From Oceanospirillaceae bacterium (GTDB lineage: Bacteria > Pseudomonadota > Gammaproteobacteria > Pseudomonadales > Litoribrevibacteraceae): a stretch of DNA of 64,000 bases. Shown one piece after another: positions 33,053-40,480 of the stretch. The translations under genes were made by a program, and so were the position numbers. Where the stretch lies: assembly GCA_015665455.1 (NCBI GenBank), contig JADFAD010000005.1:310001-374000 (forward strand), in the 5' to 3' direction. Numbering within the stretch: position 1 is the stretch's first letter; every line of letters begins with the position of its first letter. A model generated the notes under the pieces. It worked only from the letters and a program-made list of their open reading frames with translations, had not been told where the DNA came from and did not search any database.

Positions 33053-34147
33053 TTAGGCAAGAACCTCATCAAACTTTTTTGCTAGCTCTGCCTCTACGTG
33101 AGATACAGCTTTATCTATTTTTACCAATAATTCTTCAACTCCTGAATACCCGGAATGATATCTATAACTCAATATACCTTTTGATATCCCATCAACATTT
33201 CTCCAATAAAGATTAGATACGAGCTCTCTTTCACGAGTTATAGCCAATCTCTTCATCGTTGAATTATCATAGTATGTTGAATGTATATCTCGACTTATTC
33301 TGTACAGCTTATGATCATTTGTGCCGCACCAATTGTCTAGTTTTAATCGAGCCCCATTTATGACAATATCATGACCTAGATCCTCAGACAGGTTCGCCCC
33401 ACTAAGCCAGTGCAAATCCATAGCAGCATCAAAAGCAAATTCACGACATTTGGGGATACTATTTTTTATTTTGGCGAAGTTTTCCCTAATGTCCTTACGT
33501 CTTTGTTTGACCGTAGGTACGAGTTGATTAATTTCTTTCTTGTTAAGCTTCCAAAAAGCCCACTTAGCAATTTCTAGCTCAAATCCACTTACTATGCCCA
33601 ACAATCCAATCATGCTGTGAAGGTATATTTCGAATCTCTTTTCCGGTGTAGTTTCTGGATAGCTATGGTGAATATTCTGAATTTGTAAAACGGAAACATA
33701 TGCTCCCCCATAAACACATCGCGCTCCCTTACTTAAATCACCAAACTTAACTTTTCGTTCCTTACACTCCGGGTCATATTGTCTATACGTCGCGTCTTTA
33801 TCGTCCTGGTGTCCTGGCCAAAACTTTCTGCAAAACCTTTCGTATGCAGCATGGGCACTTCTTACTCTCCAGTCAGGCATCTCATTGATACCAATACAAG
33901 TAAGGCTCACCATACCTTTTTGAAGAATTTCGAAGAGGGGAAGTAATCCTACAGCTTTAACGTCCTCGATAGTCGCATCTTCTGCTAGGTTTTCCATTCT
34001 CTGAATGGAACAGTTGTCGAGATTTATCTGAACAATTTTACCTTTAGAAATCGATTGCAACGTATATTCGGGAGTCAACAAACGATGTTCTTCTTCTGGG
34101 AACCTACAAGGCTTAATAAATTGAATATCCCAGTTTTCTTTACTCAT
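33053..34147 (-). CDS. Hypothetical protein (island)
   Basis: A 364-residue soluble protein of no family I can name. Visible features: a YERFCRKFWPGHQDDK segment, a Cys-containing YDPECKERKVKFGDLSKGARC stretch in two parts, a helix-rich middle with EIYLHSMIGLLGIVSGFELE, and an Arg/Lys-rich KQRRKDIRENFAKIKN. No signal peptide or certain membrane span. The stop is directly followed by the attC-like site at 32975-33050. Confidence 0.55.
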   Translation of the reverse strand: MSKENWDIQFIKPCRFPEEEHRLLTPEYTLQSISKGKIVQINLDNCSIQRMENLAEDATIEDVKAVGLLPLFEILQKGMVSLTCIGINEMPDWRVRSAHAAYERFCRKFWPGHQDDKDATYRQYDPECKERKVKFGDLSKGARCVYGGAYVSVLQIQNIHHSYPETTPEKRFEIYLHSMIGLLGIVSGFELEIAKWAFWKLNKKEINQLVPTVKQRRKDIRENFAKIKNSIPKCREFAFDAAMDLHWLSGANLSEDLGHDIVINGARLKLDNWCGTNDHKLYRISRDIHSTYYDNSTMKRLAITRERELVSNLYWRNVDGISKGILSYRYHSGYSGVEELLVKIDKAVSHVEAELAKKFDEVLA

Positions 34148-34189
34148 ACCCCATCCTTGTTAGAAGCTCAGCATATTGGTTATCGGACA

Positions 34190-34228
34190 CATTAACGCTC
34201 AGCTATGCAGCCTTTGCTTGTTAATTGC
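34190..34228 (-). other. Possible short attC-like sequence
   Basis: On the minus strand: AATTAACAAGCAAAGGCTGC then ATAGCTGAGCGTTAATG. The outer arms ATTAAC and GTTAAT are exactly complementary and AGC/GCT pair inside, but the span is below the size of known attC sites. It lies between a decayed gene and the start of the next cassette-like gene. Confidence 0.3.
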
Positions 34229-34596
34229 TTACACTATATAGATAAGATTACCGTCAACGAAGCCCACAGCGAAGGCTTGTGCAGCTTTTAACTTGTGCAC
34301 ATTTTTCGAACTAGATTGAAGATACTGCTTAGCCATTGCAAGAATACTCTCTTGAGCCTCTTCCCATGAATTACCAAATATTGAGCTAGAAACAGAAATT
34401 ACTCGATTTTCAGGTACCTAATCTTCGTTGCACGCCCAACCAATCTTTATCTTCTGGGTCGAACCCACTAGAAACAACTATTTCAATGTTGAACGGAGAC
34501 TCATATATTGATTTTGTAAGCGACGACCTGATTGGGCTGATCTTCGTTCAATTGCACGTCGAGCCAATGAATAAAGCTCTTATCGTCTTGAATCAT
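34229..34596 (-). pseudogene. Small gene broken by two frameshifts (island)
   Basis: Starting at ATG 34594-34596, the frame reads MIQDDKSFIHWLDVQLNEDQ and then stops. Continuing in a second frame gives SLTKSIYESPFNIEIVV and SSGFDPEDKDWLGVQ, and in a third VPENRVISVSSSIFGNSWEE through KLKAAQAFAVGFVDGNLIYI to TAA at 34229. All three parts have coding-like composition and join without gaps, so this was a gene of about 120 codons. Family not recognised. Confidence 0.7.
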
Positions 34597-34644
34597 GCTT
34601 CATTCTCTCTTTGACACTCCCCGGTCATACAGATGTTATGCACA

Positions 34645-35178
34645 TTATAAATTGACCCTGACAGCAGGTTCACTGACTCTCTCATGGAACCATACTTCAA
34701 TAAGATTTATATCTATCTTATCTTCTCTATCGCGGAGTTGTAGCTCTTGAATTCGTTCAATTACGGCATTCATATCTCCAAATCCGTAAAACAGATATAT
34801 TCCTTTTTCGTAATTCGCGTGCCTTCTAAATGCAGTGAGAGTGCTTAAATCTTTAACAATGCCGTTTATGGCTGCAGTTATTGGTTTTATTTCAATTATC
34901 GTGTGATTACCTTCCATATTACCGGGAATATGGACAAGCAGATCAGGCTTAACATTATCAAGATCATTCCCTCTTATTAGAGGGTGACCAGACTTATCAA
35001 CTTCACCACTTAGCTCATACTCTTCGTGTGCAGGCCATATTGAGCGCAGTTGGTGGTAAAGCTCATAGCAATATACTCTTTCCCGATAAATAGGATCTTC
35101 ACGACCATCAATAGGTAATTGGAAATAGTTTTCTCCAATAGCACTAGTGGCATCTCTAAGTAATTGTTCGATGTTCAT
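34645..35178 (-). CDS. PD-(D/E)XK nuclease-like protein
   Basis: A 177-residue protein. A helix with Glu (VYCYELYHQLR, residues 35-45) is followed by DNVKPDLLVHIPG (Asp in KPDLL, about 79) and then HTIIEIKP (Glu-x-Lys, about 96-98). This is the order and spacing of the PD-(D/E)XK nuclease core. The C-terminal half includes GIYLFYGFGDMNAVIERIQEL. DNA or RNA cleavage is plausible but unproven. It lies in the cassette-like minus-strand block, between an NTase-HEPN gene and a decayed gene. Confidence 0.6.
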   Translation of the reverse strand: MNIEQLLRDATSAIGENYFQLPIDGREDPIYRERVYCYELYHQLRSIWPAHEEYELSGEVDKSGHPLIRGNDLDNVKPDLLVHIPGNMEGNHTIIEIKPITAAINGIVKDLSTLTAFRRHANYEKGIYLFYGFGDMNAVIERIQELQLRDREDKIDINLIEVWFHERVSEPAVRVNL

Positions 35179-35294
35179 TTACTCTCCATATGCATAACAG
35201 CCAATTCTACTTCCATTAAACAGGGTCAAACCATTATTCCCAAAATACGTCTTCAACCTCATTACACTGTTTATAAAGACTGGTTATACCCCTG

Positions 35295-35320
35295 CTTAAC
35301 GATCAAACAAGTCGGTTAAG
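35295..35320. terminator. Hairpin after NTase-HEPN gene
   Basis: Inverted repeat CTTAACGATC... ending CGGTTAAG (arms CTTAAC and GTTAAG with GA/TC continuation), 10 bases past the stop on the minus strand. It could be a terminator; GTTAAGC also fits the integron core consensus GTTRRRY, but the span is too short for attC. Confidence 0.35.
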
Positions 35321-35329
35321 AGTTGTTGA

Positions 35330-36457
35330 TCACTCCAACCCTGCATCCCGTAATTTCTTCAAAGCTTCTTCTAACTGTTTCTGAGCCGCTTCCTTTTCTT
35401 TACGCTCTAGCTCTTTCTCAGTCTCTGCTTGCTCTCGTCGAAGAACTTCTTGTTTTAGCTCTTCCTCTTGCTTAAGCACCAACACCTCAGGCAGTGGTGT
35501 GCTCTTCAGTGTCTCCAAATCCAAGAACCGATAAGGCAACGTCTGGCTGTCGGAGTAGTTTTGCTCAGGAATAAACCCATCGATGGTGTTCAGGCTTTTC
35601 TGATACACCCATTGTTGGAAGTTAGCTACCCATTGGGTAAGCGTGTCTAACACCTCTAGAGGAACGTCATAATTGGGTTTGTAGCGGGAATCAATGTAAG
35701 AATCACCCAAAAAAGCGAAGTGCTTGCGGTCTTCTTTGGCGTCACCGGGGAAGATGGTTTTGATCTCAGGTGCCAGTGTTGCCACACGGCTGCGCAATTC
35801 GTACAGCTTGTGAGTACGGGGTTTGTAATGAGTAGTGACCAGCAAATACAAGCTGAACAGCCGTTCTGTCATCTGGTGCAGGCTGAAGATGGCGCCGCTT
35901 AATGCGCCTTTCTGGTAAAGGTATTCAAAGGTCTGTTGGGATTCCACCGCTTTTTGATAGAAGCGTTCAAAATACCCAATGCTGATATCTCGGCGTTGCG
36001 CTGGGGAAAGCTGCTGGGGCTGAGCTAACTTTACGTTGTCTTCGAACAGCACCACGCCTTCGTTAACCACATCGAGGTAAAAATACTCACTGCGATTGAG
36101 GCTCTTATTCAGGTTATCCAGCGTTTCATAAATGACATGAAAGGTAGACGTTAACTCAGGGCTGTCTTCAATCAGACCAATAAACTTCTTATGCAAATTG
36201 GATTTTTTACCGGATTCCTTACCCCGTAACACCACTAAAACATCGACGTCCGAATTGTATTCAGACACCGCGCCATTCTCATCCACTCTGCGGTCATTAA
36301 TGAAATCACCACGGGCGTAACTGCCGAACAACCAGATCATGGCGACGTCTTTCTTACAGGTCTGGTGAATCAGTGTCACCGCCGTCGTCAATTCGGCCTG
36401 AATATTAGCCGGAACGTGGGCCAACGAGGTATTAAATTCGGGGCTTGGGGCTGTCAT
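35330..36457 (-). CDS. Nucleotidyltransferase-HEPN fusion protein with coiled-coil tail
   Basis: A 375-residue protein. N-terminal MNT/KNTase-type domain: IWLFGSYARGDF (GSxxxGD) and SEYNSDVDVLVVLRG (DxD). The centre (about residues 165-270) is a HEPN-like helical domain with ALSGAIFSLHQMTERLFSLY. The end is a charged coiled coil rich in Glu, Lys and Gln (LKQEEELKQEVLRREQAETE onward). MNT and HEPN proteins are usually separate toxin/antitoxin partners; here one chain carries both. I start at ATG 36457; an earlier TTG at 36484 adds nine residues. Confidence 0.8.
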   Translation of the reverse strand: MTAPSPEFNTSLAHVPANIQAELTTAVTLIHQTCKKDVAMIWLFGSYARGDFINDRRVDENGAVSEYNSDVDVLVVLRGKESGKKSNLHKKFIGLIEDSPELTSTFHVIYETLDNLNKSLNRSEYFYLDVVNEGVVLFEDNVKLAQPQQLSPAQRRDISIGYFERFYQKAVESQQTFEYLYQKGALSGAIFSLHQMTERLFSLYLLVTTHYKPRTHKLYELRSRVATLAPEIKTIFPGDAKEDRKHFAFLGDSYIDSRYKPNYDVPLEVLDTLTQWVANFQQWVYQKSLNTIDGFIPEQNYSDSQTLPYRFLDLETLKSTPLPEVLVLKQEEELKQEVLRREQAETEKELERKEKEAAQKQLEEALKKLRDAGLE

Positions 36458-36603
36458 TGCAGTGAGAAGACCTTTCCATGTCAATCGTGGTGTTATTCAC
36501 TTAAGTCAAACAAAAATGAAGAACCAAAGTAATAAACCATACTAGCACTCAAGGCAATTGAAACAACCGTTCAATCGCTTTGCTCCACCGTTTTTTTACT
36601 TTA

Positions 36604-36618
36604 AAAAACCGCCCTATT
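36604..36618. repeat. 15-base repeat AAAAACCGCCCTATT, copy 2
   Basis: Covers the reverse of the last codons and stop of the nasA-tail remnant. Identical bases at 29826 and 37739. Confidence 0.7.
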
Positions 36619-36735
36619 TCCCCACCGCCGCCAATATCCCTTTGATCTTTGGCACACAGGAGCCGCAGTTGGTGCCAGCTTTACAGCATTGCCCTACTTC
36701 TTGGTGGGTTTTGAGGTTGCCTTCCTGAATGGCTA
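36614..36735 (-). pseudogene. nasA 3'-end remnant (BFD-like domain tail)
   Basis: On the minus strand this encodes AIQEGNLKTHQEVGQCCKAG, then TNCGSCVPKIKGILAAVGK and a stop: the last ~40 residues of the nitrate reductase gene at 37749. About 14 of some 127 bases differ but only two residues change (D to E, E to K), so it derives from a functional diverged allele, not from a recent duplication. Upstream the match stops abruptly at 36735. No start exists. Confidence 0.85.
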
Positions 36736-36786
36736 AGGATAGTCCTATTGAGTTCTTAGTTCTGCTTTAATCAAACGGTTTCATGT

Positions 36787-37260
36787 TCAGAAGTCATAAA
36801 CTGTAGTTTGTATTCCTAGATTGGTTAATGTATCGATAATAATTGGCTCAATTTCTTCCCACTTTCCACCTGCCAAACCACAACCAATTCTAGGCATATG
36901 AACAGAAGCATCATGCTTTTTAGAATATTCAGCCACTAACATTAGACCTTCGCGTATAGCCTCATACCGAATTGGCGGAGGTGCGGTTTTATTGCGAGGC
37001 GACCTAACACCATGCTGACCAATAACATTAGCTACCGTTAACGAATCTGTAACTTGTATAAATTGAACATAACCTAGCTGAGGCTTATCTTCAGATTGAA
37101 ATGAATTTTTATAGAACTGTTCCGGCTCTTTCCAACGTTTGCTAATTGCCAGCACAAACCCCTTCCCCCATTTACCTAGATCATTACATACATGGACAAT
37201 CACTCTGTGGTCATCGCCAATGGGGTTTGTTGCATCACCTTTTAGATATTGGATACTCAT
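36787..37260 (-). CDS. Macro-domain (ADP-ribose binding/hydrolysing) protein
   Basis: A 157-residue single macro domain, MSIQYLKGDATNPI at the start, then VHVCNDLGKWGKGFVLAI (the Asn and Gly-rich loop that bind ADP-ribose), and RIGCGLAGGKWEEI at the second loop. The layout is closest to the TARG1/ALC1-like type with a short N-terminus. I start at ATG 37260, whose ATGA overlaps the stop of the DUF6881 remnant; a GTG at 37281 is possible. It may reverse or erase ADP-ribosylation; no ADP-ribosyltransferase (DarT-like) is adjacent. Confidence 0.85.
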   Translation of the reverse strand: MSIQYLKGDATNPIGDDHRVIVHVCNDLGKWGKGFVLAISKRWKEPEQFYKNSFQSEDKPQLGYVQFIQVTDSLTVANVIGQHGVRSPRNKTAPPPIRYEAIREGLMLVAEYSKKHDASVHMPRIGCGLAGGKWEEIEPIIIDTLTNLGIQTTVYDF

Positions 37261-37481
37261 TTTTGGGTTGCTTTGCTCCACGTCGCTTCAAATTCTTTCT
37301 GTTCGATTGATTTTACATCGAATTCAGGTTGACTGGATATTTCAGCAAGCGATGGGACAGGAGCTATACCAAGACGAGTATCAGGCGTAGAATTTAATTT
37401 CGAAGCATAACCAAATGAACCATTCTGAAAAACTTCTACTTTTCTGATTTCATAGCGCGACGAATCGAGTTCGCTATAGAA
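37257..37481 (-). pseudogene. DUF6881-like gene, N-terminus lost
   Basis: The open frame encodes YSELDSSRYEIRKVEVFQNG, then SFGYASKLNSTPDTRLGIAP, VPSLAEISSQPEFDVKSIEQ and KEFEATWSKATQK before TGA. This matches my memory of DUF6881: 'lYSElD..RyEvRKVE.F..G..gyAs'. In-frame upstream there is TAA, and ATG ACT AAA GTT (near 37500) continues into this protein only by a frame change. So the ~20-residue N-terminus is damaged. The stop overlaps the macro-domain ATG by four bases: they were a coupled pair. Confidence 0.65.
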
Positions 37482-37683
37482 TTATAACTTTAGTCATTGT
37501 ATTTCCCAATATTTTTCGCCTTTAACATCCATATGTTTACGGCATGACAAAGCTATTATTCCTAACTCATTCTTAATCTCAAAAAAGCATAAGAAACATT
37601 AAAGGCAGAAGTAATATACTGAAGATTCTGTCACAACTTCCGTAATAAATATTGCTTAGTTTCTTATACGCTCCTCAACCAAT

Positions 37684-37716
37684 AAAAAAGCCGAAATTCG
37701 ATTGAGTTTCGGCTTT
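37684..37716 (-). terminator. Rho-independent terminator of the nas operon
   Basis: Arms AAAGCCGAAA (37687-37696) and TTTCGGCTTT (37707-37716), followed on the minus strand by a T-run ahead of ATT. It lies 33 bases beyond the nasA stop. Confidence 0.85.
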
Positions 37717-37738
37717 CATCAGCGTCAAATCAAAAGCA

Positions 37739-37753
37739 AAAAACCGCCCTATT
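37739..37753. repeat. 15-base repeat AAAAACCGCCCTATT, copy 3
   Basis: Spans the last codons and the stop of the intact nasA. Copies at 29826 and 36604. Confidence 0.7.
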
Positions 37754-40478
37754 TCCCAACCGCCGCCAATATTCCTTTGATCTCCGGCACACAAGAACCA
37801 CAGTTGGTGCCCGCTTTGCAGCATTGCCCCACGTCTTGGTGGGTTTTGAGATTGCCTTCTTGAATGGCTTTTTCGATGGTTTTTTCACCCACGTTAAAAC
37901 ACGCGCAGATGATCTTACCTACGTCTGGCGTGCCCAATGGTGGCTTGCCCGTCAGCAGCGCCATGCGCTCATCGGCTTTGAGGCCTTCTTCCATGCCTGA
38001 ATCAGACTGTGGGGCAAACAATGAACCGATCCAGTTACGATCCGGCAATGCGTAATCCGGCCCAGTGACCAACACGGCTTGCAGCTCGTCGTCATGGAAA
38101 CAGGCGGTGCGGAACAGCGATTTGGCCGGGTCATGGTAGGTTTGCCATTCCAGCTCACCGGAATGGGGTACCAACTGGCTGGATAAGTGAGACTGCCAGC
38201 TGCGAATGGAGCGGGAGCCCGCCAGTTCGTAGCGGAAGTAGCCTTCGCCTTTCACCAAGACCACGTAATCGATGCCATCCAAAATCAGCGGGTGGCGGGA
38301 AATAATGAAGCCGTGCCAGCCTGCTTCAAACGGCGCAATGCTGACGGGAGTGTGTTTGCTTTCAGGTTGGAACGACACCGGATCAACCACAGGGTTGACC
38401 ACCACGCCCATTCGGCCATGGTTACTGAACTGGGAGGTCCAGTGCATGGGCACGAATAAGTCGCCTTGCGGTAAGCGATCGGTCACTTCCACTCTGGCCA
38501 ACATTTCGCCCCACTGGCTTTTAATGGTTGCCAGATGGCCGTGTTGTACTCGGTACTTTTCAGCGTCTGCGGGGGTGATTTCCACAAAGGGTTCGGGCTT
38601 GTGTTGGTTCAAACGCGAGGCCAAGGCCGTGCGTGTCATGCTGTGCCATTGGTCTCGAACTCGGCCGGAGTTTAATACCAACGGCCAGTCTTTGTTCGGC
38701 AAGTTTTCAGGCTTGCGAGATTCCACGGCCACCAGTTTGGCTTTTCTATTTGGGGTGTAGAAACCGCCGTTGGCAAAAAAGCGATCCACCCCGTTGGGGG
38801 TTGCTTGCGTCACCGGCCATTGAATGGGCATCAGAGCATCGTATTCTGCTTGGCTGATGTCCGAGAATTTGGAGATATTAAAATCCCTTAAGCGTTCATT
38901 CTCGGAGTTTTCAAAACCGGATAACTGCGCGTGCTCACGGAAGATGTCGGCATTGGTTTCGTACGGGAAGCTGTCTTTAAAGCCCATTCGATGGGCCAAT
39001 TGGGTGATGATCCACCAATCGGGTTTGGAGTCACCGGCCAATGGTAATAAGGCGCGCTGACGAGAAATACGGCGTTCGGAGTTCGTCACCGTACCGTCTT
39101 TCTCACTCCAGCCTGCGGCGGGTAATTTTACATGGGCCAAATCCAAGGTATCGGCGTGGGCCACACAATCGGACACCACCACGAAATCGCAGTTCTCGAT
39201 GGCACTGCGCACTTTATCAGCGTTGGGCATACTGGCCACGGGGTTGGTGGCCATGACCCAAATGGCTTTGATTTTGCCATCCGCCACGGCATCGAATAAA
39301 TCCACGGCTGGCAAGCCTGCAGATTGAACTAGAGCATCGGTGTTCCAAAAACGGGCGACGCGATCCAAATCATCGGGGTTGAACTCCATGTGCGCAGCCA
39401 AGGTATTGGCCAAACCGCCCACTTCACGGCCGCCCATGGCGTTGGGCTGCCCCGTTAGAGACAAAGGCCCTGCGCCCGGTTTGCCCATTCGGCCAGTGGC
39501 CAAATGGCAGTTTAAGATCGAATTCACTTTATCCGTACCGGAGGAGGATTGATTCACCCCTTGGCTGTATAGGGTTAAAGTCTTGTCGGTTTCCTTAAAC
39601 CAACGGAAGAAGGTCTCTACCACGTGCGGGGCGAGATCGCATTTCTCGGCCACGGTGTAAACGTTAAAGGCATCCGTCTGAGCGGCTTGAATGGTGTCTT
39701 CAAAGCCTTCGGTGTGGGCTTGAATGTACGCTTGATCTAAGGCGTTTTCTTGGTACAAATAACTTAACAAGCCATTGAACAAGGCCACATCGCTGCCGAT
39801 TTTTACGGGGATGTGTAAATCGGCGATGTCACAGGTATTGGTTTTGCGGGGATCAACCACCACCACTTTTAAATTCGGGTTGGCTTCTTTCGCGGCTCGG
39901 ATGCGCTGAAACGATACGGGGTGGCACCACGCGGTGTTGGAACCCACCAGTACAATTAAATCCGATTCGGTAAAGTCGTCGTAACACGCAGGCACCGTAT
40001 CCGTGCCAAAAGCACGCTTGTGGCCCGCCACTGACGAAGACATACAAAGGCGGCTGTTGGTATCGATGTTAGATCCACCAATGAAGCCCTTCATCAGCTT
40101 ATTGGCGACGTAGTAATCTTCGGTTAATAACTGGCCGGAACCGTAAAAGGCCACCGCTTGAGGGCCATGTTCATCAATGACCGCTTGAAACTTCTCTGCC
40201 ACCACAGTAAGGGCATCATCCCAATTGGCTGGACGGCCATAAACCTGCGGTTGCAACAAACGGCTGGAGAGATCCAAGGTTTCAGCCAGTGCCGAGCCCT
40301 TGGAGCACAAACGCCCAAAGTTGGATGGGTGGTCTGGGTCCCCTTTGACGGAAACAACGCGGTTTTCCACATCTACTTCGGCTTCAATGCCACACCCGAC
40401 ACCGCAATAGGCGCAGGTGGTTTTAATGGTTTGGGGGTTGCTTTCTTCTTTCGCGATGAGATTCTCTTCGTTCTGCAT
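37749..40478 (-). CDS. nasA: Assimilatory nitrate reductase catalytic subunit with BFD-like tail
   Basis: A 909-residue molybdo-bis(MGD) enzyme reducing nitrate to nitrite in the cytoplasm for assimilation. [4Fe-4S] ligands Cys22, 25, 29 and 58 (CAYCGVGC and RLCSKG). The molybdopterin core spans about 60-560, the MGD-binding domain 575-700. A C-terminal bacterioferritin-associated-ferredoxin type [2Fe-2S] domain has CAC (858/860) and CGSC (893/896). There is no Tat or Sec signal, as expected. It starts two bases after the partner gene's stop, so translation is probably coupled. A diverged copy of its tail lies at 36614. Confidence 0.95.
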   Translation of the reverse strand: MQNEENLIAKEESNPQTIKTTCAYCGVGCGIEAEVDVENRVVSVKGDPDHPSNFGRLCSKGSALAETLDLSSRLLQPQVYGRPANWDDALTVVAEKFQAVIDEHGPQAVAFYGSGQLLTEDYYVANKLMKGFIGGSNIDTNSRLCMSSSVAGHKRAFGTDTVPACYDDFTESDLIVLVGSNTAWCHPVSFQRIRAAKEANPNLKVVVVDPRKTNTCDIADLHIPVKIGSDVALFNGLLSYLYQENALDQAYIQAHTEGFEDTIQAAQTDAFNVYTVAEKCDLAPHVVETFFRWFKETDKTLTLYSQGVNQSSSGTDKVNSILNCHLATGRMGKPGAGPLSLTGQPNAMGGREVGGLANTLAAHMEFNPDDLDRVARFWNTDALVQSAGLPAVDLFDAVADGKIKAIWVMATNPVASMPNADKVRSAIENCDFVVVSDCVAHADTLDLAHVKLPAAGWSEKDGTVTNSERRISRQRALLPLAGDSKPDWWIITQLAHRMGFKDSFPYETNADIFREHAQLSGFENSENERLRDFNISKFSDISQAEYDALMPIQWPVTQATPNGVDRFFANGGFYTPNRKAKLVAVESRKPENLPNKDWPLVLNSGRVRDQWHSMTRTALASRLNQHKPEPFVEITPADAEKYRVQHGHLATIKSQWGEMLARVEVTDRLPQGDLFVPMHWTSQFSNHGRMGVVVNPVVDPVSFQPESKHTPVSIAPFEAGWHGFIISRHPLILDGIDYVVLVKGEGYFRYELAGSRSIRSWQSHLSSQLVPHSGELEWQTYHDPAKSLFRTACFHDDELQAVLVTGPDYALPDRNWIGSLFAPQSDSGMEEGLKADERMALLTGKPPLGTPDVGKIICACFNVGEKTIEKAIQEGNLKTHQDVGQCCKAGTNCGSCVPEIKGILAAVGK

Positions 40479-40480
40479 GA

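Noticed and set aside
31911-34147. Retron (reverse transcriptase plus ncRNA)
   Set aside because: The membrane protein recalls a retron effector, but no reverse-transcriptase motif (YADD-type) occurs in any neighbouring frame.
35295-35320. attC site after the NTase-HEPN gene
   Set aside because: GTTAAGC fits the core consensus, but the inverted repeat is only 26 bases and lacks the long central part; a terminator-like hairpin is simpler.
37864-39552. Plus-strand frames inside nasA
   Set aside because: They are antisense shadows of a long, motif-rich gene.
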